A program made the position numbers and the translations under genes. From Acanthococcus lagerstroemiae (Eukaryota; Arthropoda; Insecta; Hemiptera; Eriococcidae): a DNA stretch of 64,000 nt. Positions 1-11,890 of the stretch are shown piece by piece. The notes under the pieces are model-generated. The model ran no database searches. It had not been told where the DNA came from and was given only the letters and a program-made list of their open reading frames with translations. Numbering within the stretch: position 1 is the first letter of the stretch; each line of letters opens with the position of its first letter. Location: the NCBI GenBank assembly GCA_031841125.1, contig CM063108.1, positions 49,746,122 through 49,810,121 on the forward strand, written 5' to 3'.

Positions 1-178
1 GTTGTTTAATTTTTATTCCGTATTTGAGTGCGAAATCATGATTTCCGAAACGGGACCGAGAAAAATTGTACACTTTATATACATATGCTTGTTACGAAGA
101 CACGCTGAAGTTGACTCCGGTTTGGGTTATGAATTTGTGGACGAGGTTAAGGGCAGTTTGATTGTCAGTTAGTATCAT

Positions 179-445
179 TTAGAGGTTGTTTGGTAGTTGT
201 AAGTTCGTTCGTATTTTTGTGTATTTTCTGCAGTCAAGTAGTATATGTCTTACTGTTAGTTGTTTATTGCAAGTTAGACATTTCGGTGGTGGTTCTTTTT
301 TCAGGAGGTGTGAGTGGGTCAAGGTTGTATGTCCTAGTCGCAATTGGTTAATAGTAGTTTCTAGTTTGCGTTGATTTTGTTGTATTGTTTTCCAGGGGTA
401 TACGTGGTTTTTGATTTGTTTTAATGTACCCTCTCCCCGGCTCAT
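179..445 (-). pseudogene. LINE ORF2 C-terminal fragment with zinc knuckle
   Basis: This is the end of a non-LTR retrotransposon polyprotein, the part that follows RNase H in I/LOA-type elements. The translation contains LRLGHTTLTHSHLL followed by a cysteine/histidine knuckle (CLTCNKQLTVRHILLDC), a signature of these LINE C-termini. It ends naturally near 179. Upstream on the minus strand (450-700) a different frame may continue into a decayed RNase H part, but I cannot support that firmly. The family is recognised by motif only, and the clade is inferred. Confidence 0.7.
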
Positions 446-906
446 TTTCTCAATGGCCGTAACAAAAATCGCTTTGATACATTTTTGGTGGAACTGAATG
501 TTTTAACGAGTCAGTACAAGCCGTTGAGAGTCTTCGGAGAGATTGATAAGGTTTTGACAACTCCATATAGAAAGTCTGAATGAGACGCGAAGGAAGAGTC
601 TGTGGGGGATGAATTTGAATTAGTATCGATAGTGTTATAGAACAGTTCCTTTTTGAATTTGTACAGTCACAAATCATTTTCCTCAACATACGGCGTGTAT
701 ATAGTATTTGTATTATGTTTACAGTGCATTACATGTTACCCCTATTTTACTAGCCACACATTTTTATCAATAAAATTCAAATGCGCACAGATAGAGTGTT
801 CCACAGTTAGCTAAATGTGGAACGGTATGAAATACAAGTTCAGTTCGAGTTTTACCCAAATCGGTCAACATAGGGCGTAGCTATGCCCAGCGGTCCACGG
901 TAGAAC

Positions 907-1612
907 ATGGTCCAAAAGGTACACTACTCTGCCATAATGCTAGAATGCAATAAAGTAGGGCTATCAACTAACGCAAAAAAGACGGTACTACTCTCCAACG
1001 CCAAATATAGCCAGGATATTATGATAGATGAAAACAAAATAACAATCGAAGAGAGTACAACTTACTTGGGCCAAATCGTTTTATTTAAAGAAAATACAGA
1101 AAAAGTAATTTCCAAAAGAATGAACTCGTCGGCTTGGAAAAGTTCCTGGTCATTGAAAAATATCTTCAAAAGCAAAATGCTGTTGAAAATTAAGAAACAG
1201 ATTTAGGAAGCATGTACAACGCAGGTACTATCATACGAGTCACAAACATGGGCCAAAACCGAAAGCCAAAATACGAAGCTTGCTAGAACCCAACTGGCTG
1301 TGGAAAGGGCTATGATTGGAGTGAAAAGGATGGACAGGCTGTCCAATAACTGGGTAAGGGCAAAAACGGGAACAAAGGACTGTAGGTACGACATAAAAAT
1401 AATAAAATTCGAGTATACTGTACACGTCGCCAAGAGCGAGGGCAATAGATGGGAGAGAGAAGTTCTACAATGGTTACCAAGAGGGCAAAAAAGGAAGGTA
1501 AGAGAGACCCACGGTGAGGTGGGAAGATGAGCTAAAGCGACGTGCGGGTATATAGAAGAGAAAAGGGCTGATGGAGAAGAGTGGGGGAGACCTACGCCCA
1601 CTTATGGGCGCA
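907..1612 (+). pseudogene. LINE reverse transcriptase C-terminal relic
   Basis: Reverse transcriptase thumb and post-RT region of a non-LTR element. The first part reads VGLSTNAKKT, then TTYLGQIV, then WSLKNIFKSKM. After an in-frame TAG at 1204-1206 it continues with a passage corresponding to the usual TYGAQTWA block, ARTQLAVERAMIGVKRMDR and EGNRWEREVLQWLPRG. It frameshifts near 1500 and ends in the RW.DEL-type C-terminus. One stop and at least one frameshift make it non-functional. The palm with the catalytic FADD box is absent, so this is a 5'-truncated copy, as is usual for LINEs. Confidence 0.75.
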
Positions 1613-3361
1613 TTAAGTTAGAAGTAATATTCGTTAACTTTAGTTGATAAGTACAATCTTCACAATGGTACAAAATGGTTGCAAATCCGTTTATTTAGAA
1701 ATTCATTTTTTTGGCGAGGAGGGGGGGGGGTTGAAAATATATGATGACGAATAGTGCGTGAAGAGAGAAGCAAAATGATGGGAAAAATTGCAAATGGTCT
1801 CCAAATCTAGTTATTTTTAAAATTTAACAAGGTCATTTTTCTATTTTCTTGTTCTGAAATTTTGAGTGGTCACCCTGATTTTCGTACTCAAGTCACGTCG
1901 GAAAAACGTTCTTTCTATACGAAACAAGCCCGCTGTAATACGAAATGATCCAAACACCCGACAAAGTTAAACCAGTACAGTGAGGCAAGGTCGTTCGAAG
2001 AAGGAACACATTTGCAGATGAAAACTTACACTCGATGGCTTGGCTTATTTCTCCTCGTAAATTAGATAATATCCGTTTCTACCATCTTTCGTGTGTATTT
2101 CAGCCACTTCCTATTTCTTAACGTACATAGGTACGGCGACGCCCGTATTATGGGCGGTTTTCACGCGATATATATACAAGTAGAATACACTGCTAGCACT
2201 CGTTTTATGCAGCCCTCATCATTCGTCTTCCCACGAATACGATGACCCATAATCAGTTGGTATGTTTACGAGTGTCTCCTGGAGAGAAAACGTACTCGTT
2301 ATATACTCTGTATATACTCTGTTTTCAACCTCTCAATGTACTGGTCTGATTTCTCGAGTGTGAAAAACACGTATAGTACGCATTCTTCATTCAGCCCAAT
2401 TCTACTCTCACTGAACTTCAAAAAATGTAAAATGAGCTTTGCAAATATTTTTTATTTGAAAATTCGATGCATTGATTCCTTGAAACCACTAAGATTTTTC
2501 AGGTTTTCCAAGACTTATTCAGCATTTTACAAACTGTCAGACATGGTAACACTGATGTAGAAGTTTTCAATCTTACGCCAAGTCAAACAGACATCTACTC
2601 TTCTGAGCACAATCTTCTATCGACCATATTAAAGATTAGATATTCGATTGACACCAATGAAGCTTATAACACCAGCAGGATTTTTCATGTTCTTGTACAT
2701 TCTTTGCGAGAAATGTGAATCCACTACAACATTAACTTCACTCATGTAGACCTACTACAACAATTCTAAAACCTTCTGAACTCATTTTAGATTCATTCAG
2801 TTCGTAAATGATTTCAACTGTATTAGAATCCATTGAGCCCAGTACAGACTGCAGCACCTGTGCGACAAAACAGTTGCATAACCCCCAAGAACATCAAAAA
2901 CAAAAAGGTAGAAAACAGGAAGCTAAAATAAAAAATGGAACATTGTTTACTTTCATTGCCGGGGAATGACAACTAGAGACAGAATATGTGATCTGGAATC
3001 ATGAAATGTGCCTCTGGTGTCAAAAATTCATTTTTTACTTTTTTAACAATTCTTATAGAAAAAATCACGCCCTTTCGATTGAAATGAATCGCAGCTTCCT
3101 ATCTCCATTAGTTTTTCCACAAATTGCATTTAAAAATTACATCAAAAGTTTAGAAATATCCATTTACATGGCGTTGTGTGAAACGAGCCTACGGGAATTC
3201 ACAGCAACGCGTAAACGCGCCATCACAGATGTACACGCGTGTATCTCGAAAACCTGTTTTCGCACGAGAGACACATTTCATGATTCCAGGTCACATATAA
3301 GAATTTGAACAAGGTACCTACTGAGAAAATCAAGTGGGACATCATTGGCCTTCCCAGTTAT
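1613..3361. other. No gene recognised; AT-rich sequence
   Basis: No credible coding sequence or bounded element was found. 2550-2850 is a degenerate stretch rich in TTCATTCAG/ACTCATT words of the same kind as 3700-3960, 23930-24060 and 53700-54170. A G run lies at about 1721-1730. Confidence 0.4.
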
Positions 3362-3576
3362 TTGTCACAAAGTGGCGTTTCGATACTTCGCCATAATATG
3401 GCAAAGAAACGCCACAACGTGGTATTCAAATCTGTCACAAACTGAGGCAAAAATTATTAAATTGCCACTAAGTGGCACACGTGACATTTTATAGGTCATC
3501 GCTGATTGGTCAGAATAATGAGAGAAAGTGGCAAATTTTTTGCCATTTTCCCCGTTGCCACTTTATGTCATTTTTC
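3362..3576. repeat. MITE-like element with AAAGTGGC inverted ends and internal hairpins
   Basis: The left end reads TGTCACAAAGTGGCGTTTC and the reverse complement of the right end reads ATGACATAAAGTGGCAAC, giving imperfect terminal inverted repeats. The interior has further inverted pairs: GTGGCGTTTC (3372) with GAAACGCCAC (3407), the palindrome GCCATAATATGGC, and GCCACTAAGTGGC near 3463. No coding sequence and no clear target-site duplication. The superfamily is unknown. Confidence 0.5.
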
Positions 3577-3600
3577 GTAAAAATTTTGCACATTGGGATA

Positions 3601-3964
3601 ATGATAATGAGACTCATCAAGGATCAGCGCTGAAACTATTTTTAAAGATTCGTGAAAATTCAGCCAGTTTCGCTACGATCCCATTTTTCAACTCGATCAG
3701 TATTTGATAAAACTTCGTAACCACCACTCATATTCATTTACAAAAGTTCAAAATCCACTAGATTCATTCACCCTTAGAATTATCCCTGTTCACTTAGAAA
3801 TCGTTGATACTAAATAGATGTTGACTAGACTTGTTACGACTAGTTAAGACTCAGTCATATTCCCTAAAGACATTTTAACACTCTTTTGGACTCTCCAACA
3901 TCTTCTTGTAAAATTCACCCTGCATTACTATTCATGAACTATCAACAGTCTAGTAACTCATAAT
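3601..3964. repeat. Degenerate TTCA/ACTC-rich low-complexity tract
   Basis: A run of loosely repeated words (ATTCATT, ACTCTTT, CTAGAT) without a fixed period. It resembles tracts at 23930-24060 and 53700-54170. No gene seen. Confidence 0.35.
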
Positions 3965-4561
3965 TAGAGCTCGGATTTTCATGATTTGTCATGTTTTCCT
4001 ACATTGGAGAAGATCACGCATATCGTGTAGATCTCTGCGAATCATAACATTCTGAGTAAAATGAGCCCAATTTGATAGTGCATATTTTGCATATTTTAGG
4101 TATAAATGCATGTTTTTGCATATTTTAGACGTTTTAAGCGTACATTCGTCATGTTTTGACCTTTTTTTTTTTTCATTTTTCAGTCATATTTTGGAAATTT
4201 TGGCTGAAACCATTATTTCTTTTTTTATTTTTTATTTATTTATTTATTTTTTTTTATTGAAAATGGCAAACCTGAAAAAACCAAGAAATTCTGGGAAAAA
4301 AATTGTTCCAGCGGAATTAATTTAAATAAAATCGAAAAACATTGAACCTTTTTTCTTTTCATTTGTTTAATTTTCTGTACACTTCTGTTTTAAAAAATGA
4401 CCTTCAAATTGAAAAATCCATTCAAAAGATACCCATATCGATGCAGCATAAAAGTGCATTTTTGCTAGATGTGAGTGCATATTTTGTCATATTTCGACGA
4501 AAATAAATGCATGTTTTATGCGCATAAAACAGTTTTTTAAGCGCATGAAAATCCGAGCTCT
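3965..4561. mobile_element. hAT-like MITE, TAGAGCTCGG ends
   Basis: Perfect 18-19 bp terminal inverted repeats: TAGAGCTCGGATTTTCATG at the left, and its reverse complement ending in CGAGCTCTA at the right, apart from the outermost base call. The flanks CTCATAAT and CTCATATA resemble an 8-bp target-site duplication with two mismatches, which suggests hAT. The subterminal regions are rich in TGCATATTTT/TGCATGTTTT repeats on both sides. No transposase is encoded, and a central T-rich tract fills 4160-4260. Confidence 0.7.
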
Positions 4562-5831
4562 ACTCATATATATTAACCTATAATTACTTTCAACTACGAA
4601 TTCTCAAAAGGCTGAATGTTGCATACTACATGGTTTAGGTCACGCATAGCCCGGCTGGGGGTGCAGAGATGCAAATGTATTCCGGGCCTTTCAACCTATT
4701 GTGGTCTTGTGGAGGTTTTATAAAAATAATTGTTAAAATAAAGTTTAATGATCTTAAAATTGATGATACACCATTTAAATGAAGTGAAAAAATAATAAAA
4801 TTTATAGAAATATTATTTTGAATAGATAATGGGGGATATAAAGTTCATCCTGTACTACATCACTAAAAAAATTTTCAATTTGTTGACCAGGCTCTCTACG
4901 ATTTGCATCCCAAGAATTTATTCGCCAGGCCTTGCCTGGTTCAGGTAACACCGTTGAGCTGTTAGTATGGGTGTTCCTATTGATTGTTGGTTATAGTTAT
5001 GCAGGCCATTTAGTGTTAAATACAATTAGCCTGTTTATTTCGGTGCTCCTATCAGCGTCGTCATTTTACCCACATTTTTGTAGAATTATAACACCGATAG
5101 TCTTCATTACAACAGCAACTGCTGCTTTCGTTTGCTGCACACATCACATAACACTAAAATACTGAACGACTGTCATCAGCCTACTCTTACCAATGCTCTT
5201 CGTTATTCGGTAATTACGAAAATTCGAAGGATTCGCGAAATTACGTTCTTCAAATGGTAATCAAACTCACCTGAAACAAGAGAAAAGAACGAAAAAAATT
5301 AAAATCACATAAAACAAAGCGATGCATTCATTCAGCCTTTTCCTAAGACAAGGCACGAAGATTAGTTACAGAACCAGATGACGAAAACAATTTTCCAGTT
5401 CCAGCATCGCGGTGGTAAATTTCAAAATTTAGAAGTCGAGAGCTGCAGTATCGAACCCTCGAAGACTAAACCATAACTCAATTTTCCAATTTCAACATTA
5501 TTTATTTATTTGAACAGCAGCATGACGACGTCTAGTACAGGGCCACTACAATGCATGTTGGTTGAATTTATAAATACTTAGGTGAACCCCTCCCCACCTC
5601 AGTCTGCCCACCTTGACATACGCCTCCACCACCCTCTGCCAGCGTCTTTTATTCTTGGCCGTACCGTTCGGATGATTCTGTTTTCTTTCTTAGAGCAATA
5701 TTTTTTCAATTTTCCCACCTTGAAGAATTTTCATTATTGATCTTAACATTCTATTTTGTATTAATAAAAGCCTTTGAATCTATATTTTACTACGCGTTCC
5801 AGAGATTTGGACACAGTATAGTAGAGTGGGA
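4562..5831. other. No gene recognised
   Basis: AT-rich sequence without a supported gene or bounded repeat. The longest open frame (4932-5165) has hydrophobic runs but neither family similarity nor a clear gene context. Confidence 0.35.
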
Positions 5832-6194
5832 AGGGTGCCTAGTTTTCTTCTAAAATGAGATTCCCCGACTTTTCTCTGACTTTCCCTAACCTATCCAGAC
5901 AAGTTTCAGAGTGGTCTATAAAAGGTGGCTACATGAAGTTACAGGACGTGCAAAACGATGTACGCGATGTTTAAAATTTTGCAATATAATTACGAAGAAT
6001 AAAAACATAAAAACAAAACTAAGGGAAAAAACTTAATTAATTTGCTTCATTTCGGCTTCAATCACTTCAAAGGACAACACAGGAAAGTACACTTTTCGAA
6101 GCTCTTTTGTATGCATTATGCTTTTATAGGCTTTTACAAGAAATATTTCCTGAAATCCCTGACTTTTCCAGGCTTTTCCAGACCTGGGCACCCT
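5832..6194. mobile_element. hAT-like MITE, AGGGTGCC ends
   Basis: The terminal inverted repeats AGGGTGCCTAG (left) and AGGGTGCCCAG (reverse complement of right) enclose 363 bp rich in GACTTTTC/GGAAAAGTC words. The flanking octamers GAGTGGGA (5824-5831) and GATTGGGA (6195-6202) form an 8-bp target-site duplication with one mismatch. There is no transposase. The same word content recurs at about 45980-46263, where an AGGGTAGCC end is visible on the right only. Confidence 0.7.
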
Positions 6195-6259
6195 GATTGG
6201 GAGTACACAACTCCCGAACACCTTTATTTTTGTATGTAGTCTCGTATTACCTCGAAAAA

Positions 6260-6942
6260 ATAAGTCTTAAAAGCCCAAAATTTTTTCCACCCTTATGAGA
6301 TTTTATTTTCACATTTATTTATGAGAGATCTTTTTGGCTTAGATAGCAATATTCTTCAATATTTTCCATTTTGTTTTCATTCAGGGTAATTTCCAAATGC
6401 TCATTTTTTGATATACATAATTTCTGTTTTGTTTAAATTCGTAAACAGAACTACTTTTTCGTTTTCTGATTTTAACGTATTTAGCATTGCCGAGGGTTCT
6501 TCTTTATTTTTAGCGATTAAAACAATACTTATCGTCTACAAAATGGAGGTTGTTTACCTATAAGCCATCTGGATCCTTTCTTCTCCCAGGTTAGATTATG
6601 AAGAACTTCTTGGAGAACAGCTATGAAAGTTAGAGGTACCTATTGTACTCCTCTTTGTATTGGGAACGTTCAACTTTTGCGATCTAATTTTATATTTGCT
6701 TCAGAGTTTTGATATGTGTCTTGAAGGACCTTTATTATTAGACCAAGGGCTCTTCGCTTAACTAGGGCAATCAAGAAACTATGATGAAATACAGAATTAA
6801 CGGCCTTATTGTACTTAACGAAGAGCAGGTATAGGTCAAAGTAGGATTCCTTACTCTTCTCAGTTAATTGATTGATTGCGTGAATGTGGTCACTAGTCAC
6901 GTTCTCCTCTCTGTTATTCAGTTTCCAAGCTCCCACCCCCAC
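6260..6942 (-). pseudogene. RTE-like LINE reverse transcriptase relic
   Basis: On the minus strand the frame reads HIHAINQLTEKSKESYFDLY, then LLFVKYNKAVNSVFH in place of the usual FVDYNKAFDSV catalytic motif A, then IIKVLQDTYQNSEANIKL. A stop and frameshifts follow. Decayed equivalents of motif B (TFPIQRGVQ), motif C (NNLHFVDDKYC, in a shifted frame) and LEITLNENKMENIEEYCYL (the EYIYLG box) come next, in order. The replaced motif A aspartates, stops and frameshifts show a dead copy. It lies alone between a MITE and a tandem repeat. Confidence 0.75.
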
Positions 6943-7429
6943 TATTTACAATTTGATGTTTGCTGCATTCGAAAGGCTTCTTATTCAACTTCCAAGATCC
7001 AAGCTCACACATACTACTCAAAATTTTATGTCTGCAGCGTCTAACAAGGGATGCTTACAAACAGTCCTCGAGCTCTCTCTGATACAACTGAACAGTTTAC
7101 GAGCGAACCAGAATATGTGAACTGATCGCGTTATCTCAATCCACGATTATGTGCAATGTAATTGCAAAGTCAGAGTACAGAAATTTCTACGAATTTCCCG
7201 GCGCAATAATCGGTCATGTTTCTCAGAATGAGATAATACTCTCCGTCATGATTTCCCAGATAACGAGCGTCCTACTGGCCAGCAGAGTCAGTGATACCAA
7301 CATTATTTAATTAAAACACGCTGATCGTACTTTGAAGTCAGCCAACACAGCAAGCAAACTGTCAACCAATCAAGGACGTACCGATAGGGGTGTAGGAGAG
7401 CAACGAAACACACCCCTCCCCCCGTAGGA
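6943..7429. other. No gene recognised
   Basis: No coding sequence, structural RNA or bounded element that I can support. Confidence 0.3.
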
Positions 7430-7850
7430 ATTTTTCACTCAGCATTTGGGAAAATCCAACATGTCAGAAGTCCCGTTTTTTATATTCATTTTTTTCGCTT
7501 ACTTTGACACTTAGGAATTGAGTTGAGAAGTTGGAAAAATCCAACAAGTCAAAAGGTATCTTTTTTTCTTTGATATTTGGAAATTTTGAGTTGAGTCAGC
7601 ATCAAGTGGAAAAATCCAATAAGCCAATCAAAAGTTGTTTTTTTGTTGCTTGCTTTGACACATAGGAATTGAGTTGAGAAGTTGGGAAAATCCAGCAAGT
7701 CAAAAGTTTTTTGTTTTTTTTTACTTCGATATTTGGGAATTCTGAGTTGAGTCATCAGTTTAAAAAATCCAGTAAGTCAATCAAAAGTGTTCCCCCTCTT
7801 TTCTTTGATGGTTTGATACTTGGGAACTTTGAGTTGCGTCAATTAGGACT
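7430..7850. repeat. Tandem repeat with two alternating monomers
   Basis: About five units begin with TTTGACACTTAGGAATTGAG or TTTGATATTTGGGAATT and include GGAAAAATCCAAYAAGTCAA. Two monomer types alternate, so like units recur at about 153-156 bp (for example 7502 to 7655). Interrupted poly-T runs separate the units. Similar fragments occur at 15640-15930, 17230-17440 and 18945-19080. Confidence 0.65.
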
Positions 7851-7860
7851 TTCACAATTT

Positions 7861-9526
7861 TGCCCCCCCCCACCCCAGGAAAACCTCCTCGGTACGTTCC
7901 TGCAATCAATCGCGTTTCACGGTGTTTCACGCAGGATCTAGCAAAATCAAAAGAATTGGCGGCAAATAGTTTTACTTTTGCTAGCTGTCTGACTGATCGC
8001 AACTGACTGAAAGAATTGGCTGCTTTGTTGACTAGCTTCAGTGCATGACTAGCCCAATATTCGCGACAATGCCGGGTCAGTACAGCACCAGTCTAGAAGA
8101 ACCATCGCAGGCAGCCAATTATCAGCCCAATCCTGGCACATTTCGAGCCCGCCGCGATGGGTAACGGTACTCAATTGGCTTACGCAACGAGATCTTCGAT
8201 AATGGTACATCGCGGGTCACAGTACTGAGCCAGCTGTGCTTCGGCTCATCAACAGACACAGGGCAGTGCAAATCCACCACCAATACCTAAAATCAAGCCA
8301 GTAACTCTTTCTCGATTTCGAGCTAGATCGCCTCTAGATTTCGTAGACCGAGAAAATCCCTGAAAGGTTCTCAGTAGTCATCAAAGCCCAGGTCATCTGA
8401 ACGGACCAATGAAACCCACTAAACAACAACGCAACAAAGCAACGCAACAGCCTCGAGTATACGAATTTCAAATTACTTTATCCTTCACCCAGCAACTTGC
8501 CCGCGACCCTGCGTCGGTGTCTTCTCTGGAACACCGCGCGGCTGAAATATAATATCCAGCGCTAAAAAACGAGACCTCGCAAACTTTTTGATATCTCGAA
8601 AACTACGGTCGAAATTGGCGGCGCGAAGCATCCGGGAAAAGCAGCAGAAGCGGAGAGGGGGAGAGAAAGGCGATTTATATATAGCATTTGAACATTTCGG
8701 CTAACGTTCGCTGAAAAATGGATACGTCCTGTTTAGGACTGTTACTACTATGCCCCCGTTGTACGAAAGAAAAACCGCCATCATTCAAAACGCGGACAGT
8801 GACAAATACCCGGCGCGGCGCATTCGTATACGTTATCATTATTATCCGCGTTATTATTATCATCGTCATTATTACGAATGATAAAGAACAAATGTGTATG
8901 CGGCTTGTAAAAGCCTCATTTCTTAGCGGCTCGATAATTTCCATTTTTGTTTTTCTCGTAAATATATAAAATATTATTCGTTTCCGCCGAGTCGAGTGAG
9001 TCTCTGAGTGTTTCTATGGTAACTTTACTTGATAACCTAGTTTTCTTTTTTGCCTACATAGCTACACGTATACATACATTTATACTTGTAGTACCTTGGT
9101 TTCTTCAGACTCGTCGCAGACACAGACGAGGAAACCGCCGACTGCGAGAGAAAAAAAACAGACGTAATATTTTTCGCATGTACGAGGAAAACCGCAGAAG
9201 AAATCTGAAATTCACTTTCCACCACGCTGGAGTAATAATACACGCCTGTTCTGCGTGCTCGTTCAGCTGGAGTGTACGTCTGTATTGTACCTCTAACGCC
9301 AATTTGCACCGAATTTACACAGTAACCCCCCCCCACACACCCGAACAGACGTCGCAGTGTGTTCCGTTTTCGTTCCTTTTCCGGATTTCATTCTCTCTGC
9401 TTCTAGAAGACTGGAACAAGAACCTTGAACTTTCAAATGGATTCGAAAGTTGAAAAAAAATTAAGCGGACTGTTACTAATAACTAATATATCAGAAAAAT
9501 AAGCAGGTGACGGTCAAAGGAACTAG
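7861..9526. other. Non-repetitive sequence, no gene supported
   Basis: This stretch is less AT-biased and richer in CG dinucleotides than the neighbouring repeats. Open frames at 8718-8969 and 9016-9453 have low-complexity, unrecognisable translations that overlap antisense frames, so I do not call them genes. It could be intergenic or intronic host sequence. Confidence 0.35.
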
Positions 9527-9715
9527 TTACCCAAGCCACGAACAGCTGTACCTTTCCCTACGAGTGTTAAAACACAACTGAATGGTAAATGCTGATTTGC
9601 TGAGATTTTTCAACGGTAGTACGCTCACCATACGGTATTACTAGAACTAGACAATGCTCACTTAGTACGACTCGGTGGCTTCCTGGAAACGGACTACATA
9701 GTAAACACTGGACCT
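9527..9715 (+). promoter_or_regulatory. Orphan F-box-type promoter, variant B
   Basis: Contains the exact 15-mer ACCATACGGTATTAC (9627-9641) found upstream of the F-box genes. It is preceded by GAATGGTAAATGCTGATTTG, like the GAATGCTGATTAGC upstream of copy 1. It is followed by CTCGGTGGC (initiator-like, about 47 bp after the motif start) and then TAGTAAACACTGGACC, which matches TAGTAAACATTGATCC at 63972. No ATG or F-box sequence follows. It is probably a promoter remnant or the promoter of an unrecognised unit. Confidence 0.6.
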
Positions 9716-10675
9716 CTAATAAAAAATAGGACTTGTGACGTCTCTACTAAACTCGCAGATAATTTCAGATATAGTTGTGAATATACATCTGATGCCGCAG
9801 GCTCCGGAGCCGGTTCAATACACAAAAAGTTACATCAAACCGTTTGTTGTCATCGAGAATTTATCTGGAGTCAAAATTTGTCGTACTTCACCCCTCGCTC
9901 TTACTTATGCCTAGTTCCGGCGGCCCATTTGTAGCAAAGTCAGTAACAGCCGAATCTTCGCTCTGCGTGTTATCGGACTGACAGGAGTAGACATCACAAA
10001 AGAAGGCAATCCCATGCTCGTGACTTCGACATCGTAAAAGGAGTCAATCCCACAGAACCAGTCTCAATTATAGAAGATCCGAGATCCTAATGTAATCCAA
10101 TCTATGTGGGTGAAGTTGTCGACATTGTTTCGCTGTAACTACCAATAATCAGCAAATCTGTGAATTACTAGCTCTTCCTGGTAGCAGAGTTGCAAACTAC
10201 AACCAGTTTCAAATTTTAGGACCATAAGGAGGTAATATTGGGGCCGAACAGCGCTAGTATCGCGCACAACGAAACCGGGACACTTGGAAAGCGGCCGGGT
10301 GGTGGGCGGAAGCTTTCCTTAAATCGATCGAAATCAATTTTCATAAGAGAAGGTAACTTATATGAAATTTTACGCTCTACAAATTTTGTCATCTTAATAT
10401 TTCCGCTAAATGGCTTCGTTCTCGACTTATTTTAAGATCACTCTAATTAACATTCAAACATAGGAAAATCGTCCTAATCCTGGTTTCAATTTTGTCGATT
10501 GTAGCGCTGCTATAGCGGAGGCTCGGCTCGAATACTCTGTTCGCAAATAGAAAGGGTCAACGTAACAAACATTATGAAACTCGCGGTATCCGCGGAGTGA
10601 AGTGGGTACTGTTGTGTGCATGTATTGATGTATACAGGGTTAGTCGGTTTTCCTTCCGCCATAGGAAGACTAGTT
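9716..10675. other. No gene recognised
   Basis: No coding family, RNA gene or bounded repeat seen. An F-box gene expected downstream of the 9627 motif is not present. Confidence 0.35.
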
Positions 10676-10679
10676 TTTC

Positions 10680-11890
10680 ACGAAACCAGATGCACGTTGT
10701 TTCGCCAAAATCTCCGAAAAATTTCATCGGAAATCTTTGAGAAAAATCTCCTATTCAGGAAAAATTTGCGATTATTTTCGAAGAATCTCATCGGGCATCA
10801 CTGAGAAATAATCTTCAATGATTTCAGGCGAATTTTGTCAGAAATTTTAAGGAAAATCTCCAATGATTCCAAACGTACATCTTCTGAAAATATCTCGGAT
10901 GATTTTTAAGCAATTTCATTGTAAATTTTCGGAAAAAATTTCCATTGTTTTCCAAAAAATTTCATAAAAATTCTTCGAGAAAATTTCCTGATAATTTTGG
11001 AAAATTTTATCGAAAGCACCGGAGGAATAACAGCAAGAATTTCGAAGAATTGTACCGAAAATCTTTAAAAAAAAAAACAAAAAAAAACTGATTATTTTAA
11101 AAATATTCGAGACGATTCCATTGATTTTCGAGGATTATTTCCGACGAACTTTATCGAAAATATTAAGTGTAAATTTCCGATAATTTTCAATGAATTTTAT
11201 CAGGCAAATTTTGTCAGATATTTTAGGAAAAATCTCCAATGATTCCGAACAATTTTATCAAGAATCATCGAGAAGTATCTGTGATGATTTTGGACATCCT
11301 TATAAAATATTTTGATGTTTTCCAGAGATTTTCGTCAAACATGCTCGGAGAAAATCTCCAACGATGTCTAAGGAATTAATCAGAAATCTTGGAGAAAAAA
11401 AAAAGTGATATTTCATCGGAAATATTCAGAAAATAAGTCCAGTAATTTCCAAAGAATTTCCTCGAAAATCGTCGGGGAAATCTTAAAAATCAAAAGAATC
11501 GTCCCAAATATTTTTCATGAAATTCCTTGGAAATAATCAAGTTCTTTTTTTAGATTTTCGGTAAAATTCTTCAAAGTTCTTTGTGTTACTTTCGATAAAA
11601 TTTTCCAAAAATTTTCAGGAAATTTTCTCGAAAAATTCTTATGAAATTTTTTGGAAAACAATGGAGATTTTCTGTAAAGATTTCCGATGCGATTCTTCGG
11701 AAATTATTGGAAATTTTTCCCGAAAATTTACAATGAAATTGCTTAAAAGTCATCCGAGATTTTTTCGAAGATTTTCGATAAAATTCATAAGAAACCAACG
11801 GAGTTTTTCTCCGAATATTTCCTATGAAATTCTTCGAAAACTGTCAGGAAATTTTCGGTACGAAAAAACTTTGAATTCAAAAACGAAAAT
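10680..11890. repeat. Long inverted repeat built of GAAAATTTTC-type units
   Basis: The segment 10881-11100 matches the reverse complement of about 11490-11770 over most of its length. For example, TCTCGGATGATTTTTAAGC (10894) pairs with GCTTAAAAGTCATCCGAGA (11741), and GGAAAATTTTATCGAAAG is mirrored by CTTTCGATAAAATTTTCC. One arm carries an extra ~50 bp. The loop is ~400 bp of the same degenerate ~50-bp repeat. The open frames on both strands here are by-products of this structure. Confidence 0.75.

Noticed and set aside
4932..5165. Small membrane protein ORF
   Set aside because: Hydrophobic runs only; no start context, promoter or homologue recognised.
7430..7850. CRISPR-like array
   Set aside because: Units are degenerate, spacers are low-complexity T runs, and the genome is eukaryotic.
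9016..9453. 145-codon plus-strand ORF
   Set aside because: The translation has no domain or composition of a real protein and overlaps two minus-strand ORFs of similar length.
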